64,000 nt of DNA from NCBI GenBank assembly GCA_963680875.1, contig OY804579.1, positions 52,590,036-52,654,035 on the forward strand, in the 5' to 3' direction. This DNA is from Bathymodiolus brooksi (taxonomy: Eukaryota > Mollusca > Bivalvia > Mytilida > Modiolidae). Made by a program: the position numbers and the translations under genes. Below are positions 45,430 through 57,300 of the stretch, piece by piece (positions within the stretch are counted from its first letter, which is position 1; every line of letters starts with the position of its first letter). The notes under the pieces were generated by a model. It was not told the origin of the DNA, did no database searches, and saw only the letters and a list, made by a program, of their open reading frames with translations.

Positions 45430-46002
45430 TGCTTAAGTTCCTTATTGATAACATATTTGTCGTGTTCGGGGGCACATTTGTATCATCAGTATCTCTCTGG
45501 GATCAAGCTGTGCCCCTATCCTTGCCGATTTTTTCCTATACTCCAATACTCCTATGATGCAGAGTTTATACAAAACTTTTCAAAGACGAACAAAATACAG
45601 AAGCTAAAGCATTTAATCGCTTTCTTTCAAATATTGATTCTGCTTAATGGGTTCCATAAATATGCACCCAAAGAACTTGAGATAAAAGAAACAACAGAAA
45701 CAGCTCCCTCTACCTCATTTCTTGACATTTTTCTCAAATCTGACACCAATTGATCTACCAGACTTTATGACAAAAGAGAAGACTTTTATTTTGCCATAAG
45801 AAAATTGATACTAAAATGCCAACCACTATCGTGTATGAAGCTTACATTTCACAACTCATAAGTTACGCTCGAATTAGCAGATTGTATTCAGTCTTCTTAT
45901 AAAGTCACCGCATTCTGAGTACTAACCTATTATGTCAAGGGTTTTAAAGAATTGTCTCATCTTATCCTTCAAAATGTGTGTCGGGAGATATCAACACCTT
46001 CT
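45430..46002 (+). pseudogene. RT fragment (family D) in the left duplicate arm
   Basis: Reads, with frameshifts, GGTFVSSVSLG, CAPILADFF, YSYDAEFIQNFSKTNKIQK, then the K-E-L-E-I-K-E-T-T block and FLDIFLKSDTN. This is the RT finger-palm order seen in bivalve RT fragments. The matching fragment in the right arm is at 48850-49620 on the other strand, so the insertion predates the duplication. Confidence 0.75.
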
Positions 46003-46260
46003 TGAAAAGGGGGAGGGGCGTCGTGGTCATGATCGCATGGTAGACGGATTACGTATCTATCACCACAAACGTTTTGAGTTCGAATCGCGAGGCGTACTTG
46101 GCACAACATTTAATTATGTGATAAAGTTTGTCAGTGACTTGCGGCAGGTTAGTGGTTTTCTCCAGGTACTCCGGTTTCCTCCACCATCAAAACTGACCGC
46201 CACGATATAGCTGAAACATTGTTGAAAGTGGCGTTAAACACCATATCCCTAACTCCTAAC
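46003..46260 (+). repeat. SINE-A, full length, absent from the paralogous arm
   Basis: Head GTCGTGGTCATGATCGCATG, B-box GAGTTCGAATCGCGAG, body and 3' core CGATATAGCTGAAACATTG, GGCGTTAAACACCATATCCC. The right arm (about 49055, reverse) reads straight through the site, from ACACCTTTTTGAAAAAG to TATTCTGTC, giving a paralogous empty site. Confidence 0.9.
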
Positions 46261-46569
46261 AAGTATTCTGTCAGTTGCGAACAGATGGCGAAAGATGGTA
46301 TTGACAATTAGATTTGGGTTCAAAGTTGACTATTATTTCACTATTACACGTATGTATTACGATGGCCTTGTGTACAGTCTAATATTTAGATAATGGCTGA
46401 AGTCGGCAACTCTCTTTAATAGAACTAATATTATATATGACAACTTCTGTTTCGCGAAGATTAAATATAGAATGCATTACGTTCTTTATAATAGCACTGT
46501 TCGCTTGGTTAAATGTGATGGTTGGCTTTTAACTCAAGTGTGAAAAGCACTTGCATGATCGCATTATTT

Positions 46570-46705
46570 CACTTTTTATTGAAGTGCCTGTACCAAGCCA
46601 GGAAAGTGAACAGTCATGTATTGTAGTAAGGGGTATCGATTGTGTCTCTTTCTGCGGATTTTGGAACTGCTCCGACAGTGTGGTATTTCTTATTTGCATT
46701 TTTTA
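46570..46705 (+). repeat. Family F repeat, left duplicate arm
   Basis: TTTTTATTGAAGTGCCTGTA, then TGGAACTGCTCCGACAGTGT and GGTATTTCTTATT. Its partner in the right arm is 48600-48800 (-). Confidence 0.7.
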
Positions 46706-46783
46706 ACAAATAATATAATATAACTTAATTCAGATTTTTTTTTTCATTCTTATGTAAATAATAACATTATTCAAGGTTGTTTA

Positions 46784-47626
46784 CCAGGCGCGTAGCTGCC
46801 TTTACGCAAAAAATCAATTGCTTGCACATCATTTCGGCAAAAAAATAATTGTTTGCTTTCACTAAAAAATATTATTACTGACATGGGAAGAATCCCACTT
46901 TTTCAGTATAATTAATAATCATTATAACGTGTTTAATATGCGATCTGGTAGATGAGAGTGAAGTTGTTATTAATCAGTTAACTTCGGAACGAAACGACCA
47001 AACTGTGTGGGACCCGATCGTTATTTGATATGGCCGTTTCTATTGCCGATTAGTTTGTAATTCTACCGACTATTCCAAGGAGAACGGGCCGACAGATCAA
47101 CCGAGCTGGTCATCCCGCTGGTAACCCTAGCCAGTTTTGGCAGCGGTATATGTACTACCCGTTTATGGACAATTACATAACAGAGCTTACCGCGAGATTA
47201 CTTGAAAATGGCGGCAGATAGATATTAGGCACAACACTTGATACCAATGAACTTGCCTAGACTAACACCAGACACCGTAGACGTTATATTTGACACATAC
47301 AAAACCGATTTACGTTGCGACATAGCTTTGTTTTAAAGCCGAAATCAAAAGGTGGAAAGCCCGTTGGGCAACATTGACAACCGCTAAACCATCGAATCTG
47401 AAGGACACCCTTAACGTCACAAAAGAAAAGCTCTATCCTTCGATCAGCACCGTTTTGTTGATACTTTACACCATGCCTGCCAGCACAGCTACGACGGAGA
47501 GATCATTCTCTGTTCTCCGTCGCCTTAAAACGTACTTGAGGACAACAATGCTGCAGGATAGCCTGACTTCTTTAGCGGTACTGTACTGCATATGCACAGA
47601 GATATTGACATTGACATCGACAGAGT
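46784..47626 (+). mobile_element. hAT transposon remnant in the left duplicate arm
   Basis: Starts CAGGCGCGTAGCTGCC, like hAT termini, and ends in a transposase C-terminal fragment (next entry). It interrupts sequence that is contiguous in the right arm: GGTTGTTTA at 46775-46783 and CATATCGTAGAC at 47627 correspond to positions about 43 bp apart near 48455-48505. The right terminus is missing. Confidence 0.68.
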
Positions 47627-47664
47627 CATATCGTAGACTTATTTTTTTTCTTTTTAAGTGCTGA
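47340..47664 (+). pseudogene. hAT transposase dimerisation-domain fragment
   Basis: Reads EIKRWKARWATLTTAKPSNL, a YPSISTVLLILYTMPAS block, then TATTERSFSVLRRLKTYLRT and DSLTSLAVLYCICTEI. Pro-x-Ser-x-Ala-x-x-Glu-Arg-Ser-Phe-Ser followed by L-x-x-L-x-x-L-R-x-x-M is the hallmark of the hAT C-terminal dimerisation domain. The zinc finger and catalytic part are absent. Its last ~12 codons (after about 47626) read into PBLD intron sequence, so the reading frame ends by chance. Confidence 0.85.
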
Positions 47665-47691
47665 GTTAAATTTAAATCATTTGAGACGTAC

Positions 47692-47791
47692 CTTTTCATT
47701 TTCCTCCAAACAAACTGCTGCTGGATTTCCTTCAAACGGAACCGCTGCTAAACGCATCAATTATATATAAAGGTAGTTCTTTTGTTGACAT
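47692..47791 (-). pseudogene. PBLD exon 1, inverted copy with frameshift
   Basis: The reverse complement starts ATGTCAACAAAAGAACTACC and follows the functional exon with few differences. An extra G after AGCAGC shifts the frame, and TGA appears five codons later. The donor GTACGT at 47686-47691 is retained. It has 100 bp against 99 in the intact exon. Confidence 0.92.
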
Positions 47792-47899
47792 GTTTTTTTT
47801 TCTTGTCCTTTGTGGTTAAAAAATAGGACATTTACTTATTATATTATAACAGAAGATTACAGAGGGATTTGAAAAAAAAATAACCCTGAGCATTGCATC

Positions 47900-48245
47900 C
47901 CGTATGTGTTTTCTTCAATGTGGGGGGTAGAATCTACTTTGGCGGACCCCGGAATTCAGATACTGTAATAATCAACGCGCAGGGTTAGGGTTAGAGTTAT
48001 ATAAATGTACCTGTTGTGGGGTCCGCTAAAGGAGAAGTAGAAGTTATTATGCTGATAGCCAAATGATTAAACTTCACTATTAAGTTCAATTTTACCTAAG
48101 GGTATTAGGTGCAACCAAGATATCGACCCCGAGAGAACGAAACATGCAGACCTTATTTTGCAAAGAAGGAAAAAAAGCTGAAATTTTTTCTCATGCGCAG
48201 GTTTATTTTTTAACATCCTTATTTAATCGTTTGATGTAATATAAT
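47900..48245. promoter_or_regulatory. Spacer between head-to-head PBLD copies (possible promoter region)
   Basis: Non-coding centre of the inverted duplication. It contains a short inverted pair GGCGGACCCC (47941-47950) / GGGGTCCGCT (48018-48027) around a GGGTTAGGGTTAGAGTT tract. Any promoter function is inferred from position only; I see no firm TATA box. Confidence 0.4.
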
Positions 48246-48300
48246 ATACTCATTTCAGTGCATGTCCTATTTATTAACCACGAAGGACAAGAAAATAAGC

Positions 48301-48399
48301 ATGTCAACAAAAGAACTACCTTTATATATAATTGATGCATTTAGCAGTGTTCCGTTTGAAGGAAACCCAGCAGCTGTTTGTTTGGTGGAAAATGAAAAG
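48301..48399 (+). CDS. PBLD: PBLD exon 1
   Basis: Residues 1-33, with strand beta-1 (LPLYIIDAF) and the FEGNPAAVC loop. Donor GTATGT; ends in phase 0. Confidence 0.93.
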
Positions 48400-51300
48400 G
48401 TATGTTTGAAATAATTGAATTTTAGCCCAGTACTTAAAGAAAAGAGTCAAGTTTACGATATGTATTACCTCCCTTGTTTAAATAAATGAAATCTATAAGT
48501 AAACAACCTTGAATAAATAAATTGATGTAATGTTATTATTTACATAAGTATGAGAAAAAAATCTGAAATACATTTTATGTTGTATTTTGTGTTAGTTGTC
48601 GTAAGGTGAAAAAATACCACACTGTCGGAACAGCTCCAAAATTCAATAGAAAAATCGTATTAAGAGAAAATTAATACCCCTAACACACAAATACATCACC
48701 GCTGACTTTCCTAGCTTAGTACAGGCACTTCAATAAAAAGTGACATGATCACGCGGTCATGCCAGTGCTTTCCACACTTGAGTAAAATGCCAACCCTCAC
48801 ATATGTGAATAGCTTTATTATAAATGAATACTAATAATATATTTAATTTTCGTGACACCGAAGTTGTTATATATAACATTAGTTCTATGAAAGACAGCCG
48901 ATGTCCTCAACCATCAGTTAAATATAAGATTGTACATAAGGTCATCCTAAGACATACATGTAATAGTGAAACAATAGTCAACTTTGAACCCAAATCTAAT
49001 TGCCAATACCATCTGTCGCCGTTTGTACGCAATTGACAGAATACTTTTTCAAAAAGGTGTTGGTATCTTCGACCAACCTCTTGAAAGATACGATGAGACG
49101 ATTCTTTTAAAAACCCATTGATTAAATTGTTAGTACTCAGAATACGGTGACTTTGTAAAAAGGCTGAATACAAACTGCAATCTCGAGCACAGCGTATGAG
49201 TTATGAAATGTAAACTCCATACGTGGAAGTGGTTGTTATATTACTATCATAGTGTGAAAAGTTTATAAATGCGTCTATTTTGTCATAAAGTCTGATAGAA
49301 AGTTGACCATTGGTGTCAAATTTGAGGTAAATATCTAAACATGTGACAGAGGAAGCTGTTTCTCAAGTTCTTTAGTGTATATTAATTGAATCCATTTAGT
49401 AATTGACAGAGCAGTATCAATATACCCGAAATAGAGATTAAAGGCTTTAGCTTCTGTATATTGTTTGTCTTTGATAAGCTTTTGTATAAGTTTATAGTAG
49501 TGTGCAGAAAGATCGACAAGGAGAAGGGCACAGCTTGTTCCTATATGGTTGCAGATGATTTGTTGAAAAATATGCCCTCCGAACTCGACAAATATGTTTT
49601 CGATAAGGAACTCCAACAAACTGATGATTCATTTTCTGTGTTGTTTTTATCATTTTGTGGCGTGCCTGACAAAATAAATTAGTTCGTAACCCAAAACCTT
49701 TAAAAATGGTAGCCTACCATTTTTAAAGTAAAATGCACTGAATAATTTTTTTAAATTTTTCATAAGGAATGGTAGTGTAAAGTGTCTATAGAAGTCAAAT
49801 ATTTAGATAGATGTAATTTTTACAAAATGTATAAGAATTAATATTACCCAGGAGAGTTTTTCAATATCCTCATTTTATTGATGCCACTACGTGAATGTAC
49901 TTTGTCAGTGTGACATTATTTCTGTTTTAATCTTTGTTTTCGTAACAGCTGTTATCAGAGAAAAACATGCAACAGATAGCATCGGAGATGAATTTGTCTG
50001 ACACCGCATACATCATCGACACAAAACAGACAGGATTTTCTTCAGGTTTGACTTCTTTGAAATTTCGTACTATGCAAAGACTGGGTAAATTATCGACACA
50101 AAACAGACAGGATTCACTTCAGGTTTGACTTCTTTGAAATTTCGTACTATGCAAAGACTGGGTAAATGGAGTTAAATATATAAAACTGAAGCCCAATAGC
50201 AACATTATGTGCCATACACCCAATCATAATATATGTATACGGTATATAAATTGTTGTAGGTAACAGGAAAGAATATAAAATGATTTCATTTTCATTCATT
50301 GCACCGGGAACAGGAATGAGGGCGTACAACCGATCAAACACGAAATTGACAACTAAGTATAACACGTCTAGAAATTAATATTAGATTAACATGAAAGTAA
50401 TCTAATTAAAATTAGATGTTTGTTATATCATTAGAGAAAATTATTTGGCGATACACTAACATCTAACAATTTATTTTGCGGCATGTAAATCCAAAAATAT
50501 GCAAGAGTTACATATATTGACCAATCGGACAACAGCTCTTGGCGCATTCTGGGTAGTTGTGAAGGTTCACAGGGCTCAAATCTACAGAGCTGCTCAGCGT
50601 GTCCCCGGGTGGTGGATGTAGGGGGAGAGGTTGTCTGGTAATAATACAGAAAGAATGGTCGTTGACCATAGTGAGTAACGTGTTTGTAGAGTGTTACGCC
50701 CCCCAGTAAGCAAATACCACTGTAGATTTAGAAAGGAAATAGACGCTAAAAGAGATTAAGTTTTACGTTCCTACTCAACTCTCCATGCTTTTTCAGTGGC
50801 ACTCAAACATCGTTGACCCGGTTGACACAACCCTTCCCTCATTTTTATATAGTTTTTATATATAATTGAACTTGTTCTCGTCCTGAATATAGCTGAAATA
50901 CTGCTTGCTGGTCGTTAAGCAATAAACAATCAATCAATCTTGGCGTGTACTCGATTTTGAAACCTAGAGTTTAGGTAGGCTCTTCACTGATTGGTCGGAT
51001 GAAAATGTGAACCCTCATCTGACCTCACTCGGGATGTCGTTAGATGTTAGTGTATCGTCAAAGTAAAATAGCCTTATAAAGATATAACAAATATATAATT
51101 CTAATTAGATTGACATGAAAGAGTCAATCATTAATTAAATTCGTATTTCATTGCATCCAGTGATCAATATTTATCCATTGAAACAAGCAAATATTGCCAA
51201 GGGAGTATTCAAGGTCCGTGTAGCATAACTTATATGTTAGACAAACCATTGTACACAGAATTACACTTCAAGAGCACAAAACCAAATCAGTTGTATAAAT

Positions 51301-54300
51301 AACGAGCCCCGATCGTGTCAACCTAAAGACTATATAATTGGTATGTGTTGCGTTTCCGCTAAGCACGCAGCATTAAGGAGAAAGAGCAAAGACTGATTGG
51401 CTCTCGGAACCAGGATAATGTGTCCTAGTGGAGCGACATGTCTATCCGCGGACTGATGCCTGTTGGTCTAGTACAAAGCGGACATCATCATTATTTAAAA
51501 TTAACTTGTTCTCGTCACGATATAGCTGAAACTATTGCTGAGTTGGCGTTAAACAACAATCACACTCTCACTCACGCAAGAGCATAATATTATTATTGCT
51601 TCCTGGCGTATTAAATGATTTTTACTTCAGGAAACAGGTTCCAGATACGGTGGTTTACGCCTACAAAAGAAGTACCGTTATGTGGTCACGCTACAGTAGC
51701 TTCAGCAGCCGTTCTGTTTTACCAATTACGTGAGTACTGATTACAATTATGGTGCACTCCAAACCGAAGTAAGAATCAACATGGAAAACAATAAGTAAAT
51801 AAAATGAAGAGGAGGCTTAGTGCAATCAGGACCGACCATTTAACTCGGGGGAGGAGATGGCTGCGTTTTTCTCCGAGCCCAGATTCAGAAATTATAATTC
51901 GACATAAAAAATTTATTTCATTCTTTGGATGACAAACTACTTTCCAAATCTTGAAAAAGCTTGGCGTTAGTAGACGACTCATGTACTTATACTACGAAGA
52001 ATTATAATAAGCAATTATGTACAATTAGAGTATTTTGAAGAGGTCGATATCAGTTAATATGGAATCTATGAACGAGGCTGTAGGCCGAGGTCAATATTGG
52101 TTCCTTAGCAACTCATATTGATTGACAAAAAGACTAATTCTTTTATTACACAATCGGTAAGTGAAAGTGAATATGAATTTTAATCAACATTAATATCTAC
52201 CTGTCCGTAAGAATGCTAAGATGAATTTTGAAACTGATCTTTATTCAAACAATATCAGAATTAAGAGAATATCACATGACTTTATCTAAACCAATGGAAT
52301 TGTGTATTTAAAATCATCATGTAGTTATGCATATTATTGAACAAATTGTAGTACATGTATATTATTTCCAGAAAATGCATCAAGCACCATAACATTTGAT
52401 AGTGCCAGTGGACCACTGATAACTCAACAAGCCCCATCCCAGGGAATAACAATGAATTTTCCATTAAACCCTCCAGATGAACAGGTGAATGAAAGGACAA
52501 GAAAAAATTGACCTATTAATACAGGTGACTGCTTAATAGGGGTGACCGCTTGGACAGGTGTGTCTGTACTTAAGGACATGTTAAGCATTAGGAAGGACTT
52601 GAAATGATTACCGTGATTTTTCTTGAAATAAGTGTTATTCATTTAAATCCATATATCATGATTTCCATATAGGGACACCGTGAAAATAGTTGTGGGATTC
52701 TGTAGTCATCTGTTGTAATAAGATTTTATGGTGAATGATTATATGTAACATAATAATTTTATTTTGCAGGACAAGGATGAGATAGCAGAATTACTGAAGG
52801 TATGAACTAGCTTAAAGCAGTAGTTACTGAAATAAATCTTTACAATGAAGTTTTCTATCTTTTAACATGTTATTTATATTTATTTTCAAGTTATTAAAAT
52901 GAGTCTTTACACTGGAGTTAAGTATCTTTTAACATGTTATTTTGTATTTATTTTCAAGTTATTAAAATGAGTCTTTACACTGGAGCTAGGTATCCTTTAA
53001 CATGTTATTTTGTATTTATGTTCAAGTTATTAAAATGAGTCTTTACACTGGAGTTAGGTATCTTTTAACATGTTATTTTGTATTTATTTTCAAGTTATTA
53101 AAATGAGTCTTTACACTGGAGTTAGGTATCCTTTAACATGTTATTTTGTATTTATTTTCAAGTTATTAAAATGAGTCTTTACACTGGGGTTAGGTATCCT
53201 TTAACATGTTATTTTGTATTTATTTTCAAGTTATTAAAATGAGTCTTTACACTGGAGCTAGGTATCCTTTAACATGTTATTTTGTATTTATTTTCAAGTT
53301 ATTAAAATGAGTCTTTACACTGGAGTTAGGTATCCTTTAATATGTTATTTTGTATTTATTTTCAAGTTATTAAAATGAGTCTTTACACTGGAGTTAGGTA
53401 TCCTTTAATATGTTATTTTGTATTTATTTTCAAGTTATTAAAATGAGTCTTTACACTGGAGTTAGGTATCCTTTAACATGTTATTTTGTATTTATTTTCA
53501 AGTTATTAAAATGAGTCTTTACACTGGAGTTAGGTATCCTTTAACATGTTATTTATATTTATTTTCAAGTTATTAAAATGAGTCTTTACACTGGAGTTAG
53601 GTATCCTTTAAAATATGTTAAATCAGACTTGTCGCAGATATTCGCATTTTTATTTGTATTCATTTTCAAGTTGCTAAATATATGAAAAACTCCACACTGT
53701 GCGACAGTTCGAAAATCGAATCGAAAAATCGTAGAAAGATATACACTGTACGTAACAAACATATACATGACCGTTAACTCTTCTGGCTAAATACGGGCAC
53801 ATTAATAAAAAAATGCGGAGATTTAGCGTGTTTTATGAGCCCAAACATCCCATCTTAATGAAATAATGCGGCCATGCAAGTGTTTTCCAAATGAAAAAAT
53901 GCCAACACTTCCATGCTTTTACACTGGAGTTATCTTTCTTTTAGCATGTTATTTTCGTTATATTGCTTAACTTACTTTTCATGTCCTCCATAAGTAATTG
54001 TCACTCCTGAAATATTTTATTTAAAGCACACCATACCTGATACTTATTTTCATTCTGCTCATCTCTCCAAGACGTTAAAGTATTTATTGATTCGATTAAA
54101 AGATAACATATCTCGGTAAGTAGTTTTTCCATATGTTTTTTCCCAGTTAGTCTTACCATAGACGAAAATCTATTCTGTGCATTATTCAAAGTCTACAAAG
54201 AAAGTAATTGCTAAGAATGAGTGATGAATGTAAACGGTAAGAGAATGTTTCTTCTTTGTACCTATTGTACGATACGATAGTACCTACTGCTACGAATGGG

Positions 54301-57300
54301 TGGAGGTTCCCAATGCTAAAGCCCATAGAGCTGTTCAGCGCGCCTCATGGTGGCGGATAAGGGAAGCCCGCTTGAAGGTTGTGTGGGTTGTCGGGTTAAT
54401 ACAAAAGCCTGACCGTTGACCATATTGAGTAGCATATTTGGAGAATGTTGCGCTCCCCGCACGCTAAAGGCTCATTGTATTCGCTACTAAAGACAAAATG
54501 TTTCGTCCCTACCCAGCTCTCCATACTTTCCCAGTAGCAGTCAAATGTCGTAGACTCGGTAGACCCATCCCTTTCCTCGTTTCTATATAGTTTTTATATA
54601 TTATTGAACTTGTTATCGTCCTGAAAATAGCTGAAATACTGTTCGCTGTGCATTAAGCAATAATCAATCTATCAATCAGTCAAACTACTGCAGGGCCCGG
54701 GTGGCTCAATGAGATAGGTAGTTGGATTACCTAGCAACTCATACCAGCCTATCACCAATACGGCGTGGGTTCGCGCTCGGCTTTGTAAATTACAAAAAAG
54801 GGTGCACTCGACTCGCAGCCGCAAGTGATAATGTTTACCAGTTTCTTGCCCATGGTCGGTGGTTCTCTCCGAGTACTCCGGCTTCTTCCACCACTAAATT
54901 TGGTCGCCATAATATAGCTGAAATATTGCTGAAAGTGACGTTAAACACAAAAAAATCAATCAATCAAACTACTGGTATGAAATAATATAAGTAATCAAAG
55001 ATGCAATTTTTTAGCTCTCAAAGCCAATGCCAAGTAAGCTTACTAAATCACTTGACATACATCGTCTGTCCTGGTTTGGCCCTTTCATTGTTCAATCTTC
55101 GCTTGCAAAGATGTTCAACCAACTGGAATCTTTACAGGGATGATCCAGGGAAAGTAGGGTTGAAGATAAATACGTATACAAGACGTAGATCATTCATGAG
55201 TAAGTGCTAACTATGAGGCCCAAAATGTTGAATTTAAGTAGAGGAAATTATCAAGAGTAGCTGTAGGAATGATGAAATATTTGTTGTGGGACATCATTTA
55301 GAAATATAATTTTCATATATAACAATAAAAACAAATAATAACACAGTGGAAGCATGTAATTAATTGTCACCTATACAATGACTTATTTTTGATATAATTT
55401 TGTCATTAAAACAAAACATTTATAATTCTCAATCTGTAATTATTTGGATAGAAGATCCCAGGTAAATAAACGTTAGAGACTACCGAAGAGGCAATCAAAA
55501 ATAGACAATCCAGAGAAACTGGTAATATAGGATACACAAGACGAAGACAAACAAAACACAAACACAACACAATATGTATTGGACATCACTATACGCAAAC
55601 AAACACAAATAACGCAAATAGCATGAGCCCTCGTACAAACAACTGGAGGGAAAAACGAACCGAACATCGTTTTTATGCGGAAATCGTAACGGATATTACA
55701 ACACGGAAATAAGAAAGTAAAGACACATAATATGACAACATAAAAAAGCTAAGCATATGAGCAACACGGACCCCACCAAAAACCCTGGGATGAACGCAGG
55801 TGCTCATGAAGGGTAAACAGTTCCTGTTTCTTGTAAGACACCCGCCATGCTACTCATAAATACAGTCAAGTCCAGTAAAAGTCTTGGCAGTGATAGAGGA
55901 AAGAAAACATCTACGTAAAAAGTCAAAAATCCATTGTCATTTGAGATATGGATATTTCGTAACGGTCAAGAATTTTTGTAGCGATGACTTCAACCTAGGA
56001 GCAACGTAGCCTTGTTTGATGAGCTTTTGCTACACCAGAACGAGACACCATGTAATATGATCTTTTTTTCTCTGCGTGCTTCAGAAACCATGTTGTTATG
56101 ATGAGCTCACGTTGCCATTTGTCTTCCAAATCAAATGACGTCTTGGAAAAATTAAAAGTGAAAAGGAATAGAAACGACTTAGAACAAACATGCAAGGATA
56201 AATACAACCTTTATCTACTTTTTAAACCAAGGATTATTTTGCTTTGTAGTTCTGATCTTGAATCACTTAAACCAGACACAACATCTATGAAGAATTCTGA
56301 AACAACTGGTAAAATTATGGGTGTAATTGTGACTCTCAAAGGAACTCTTGATAATGGTTGTGTTAATAAAGAAGGTGAAATGTACGACTTCGTAACCCGT
56401 TTCTTTTGTCCATGGTACGGGATCGCAGAAGATCCAGTGACAGGTAAAAATAGATGTGTTTTAAAATTAACTATTTAATCTCTATTGGCTAAGCAACGTT
56501 TCCATTTTCTGCAACTATTAGATTGCGTTCTCTTAAGCTCCATGTACCCAATTTTCAAGGTAGGATTAGGGGTTATGGTGTTAAACGCCACTTTCAACAA
56601 TTGTTCAGCTATATTATGGCGGTCAGTTTTAATGGTGGAGGAAACCAGAGTACCCCTAGAAAACCAACGACCTGTCGCAAGTCACTGACAAACTTGTGGT
56701 ATGGAGTACACCTAGCCATGAGTGGGATTCGAACTCGCAACAGTAGTGGTGATAGGTACGGAATCCCAGAAGATCCAGTGACAGGTAAAATGTATTTTTA
56801 GTTAGACTACTTACTAATTAAATTGCGTGAGTAAGAGTGATTGTTGTTAAACGCCAAGTGAACAATTTTTCAGCTATATCATGGCAAGAACAAGTTACAT
56901 TGTGATTAGATGATGATGATGGTCACAATCTGTACAAAATGTTAATATTTTAACAAAAATATACCAAAGGGGTAATCAGAATCCGTAAATCATAGAAGGA
57001 CAAACAATACATTGACCGAGAGAAAAAAGACTGATCTGCAAATCACTACGCATAAACCTATAGATTTAGCAGCACGAACACCACTAAAACAGGGGTGAAT
57101 TCAGGTGCTACAGAAGGATTGGCAGTTCATGATCCACTGCAACTTGTGAATTTTGTATGTGTGATAAAATTATTCTCTGGTTATTTTGCAAGGTTCTGTT
57201 ATCAACAAATTATAAGAGGAAAACAATTATATCAAAATCCATTGTCTTTTACGTTTCTCTGGCATGGAACTTGTATCATTGTGTCTATGGGAAAGGAAAT

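Larger units (their letters stand above)
45071..47900 (-). pseudogene. Inverted partial duplicate of the PBLD 5' region
   Basis: The reverse complement reproduces the 5' flank, exon 1, intron 1 and first bases of exon 2 of the PBLD gene at 48192-49966. Matches include exon 1 (47692-47791), the intron block AAACAACCTTGAATAA (46768-46783), a family F copy, an RT fragment, and the acceptor region ending CTGTTATCAG (45079-45088), where CACTACGTGAATATACTTTG also matches. The arm is longer than its partner because of a SINE-A and a hAT fragment inserted later. Exon 1 carries a +1 frameshift. Nothing downstream of exon 2 is present, so this copy cannot make the enzyme. Confidence 0.88.

Noticed and set aside
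47374..47664. Intact hAT-derived host gene
   Set aside because: Only the C-terminal dimerisation piece is present and its end reads into duplicated PBLD intron sequence.
47976..48000. Internal telomeric repeat (GGGTTAGGGTTAG)
   Set aside because: Only about two units, and CCCTAACCC-type tails are part of SINE-A elsewhere. Too short to call.
49335..49619. Functional reverse transcriptase on the - strand
   Set aside because: The catalytic Y-I-D-D motif is Y-I-D-T, the frame is short, and downstream parts are frameshifted.
56523..56801. Independent 92-codon gene ending in a PhzF motif
   Set aside because: It is a chance frame through a reverse SINE-A that runs into the duplicated exon 7 end.
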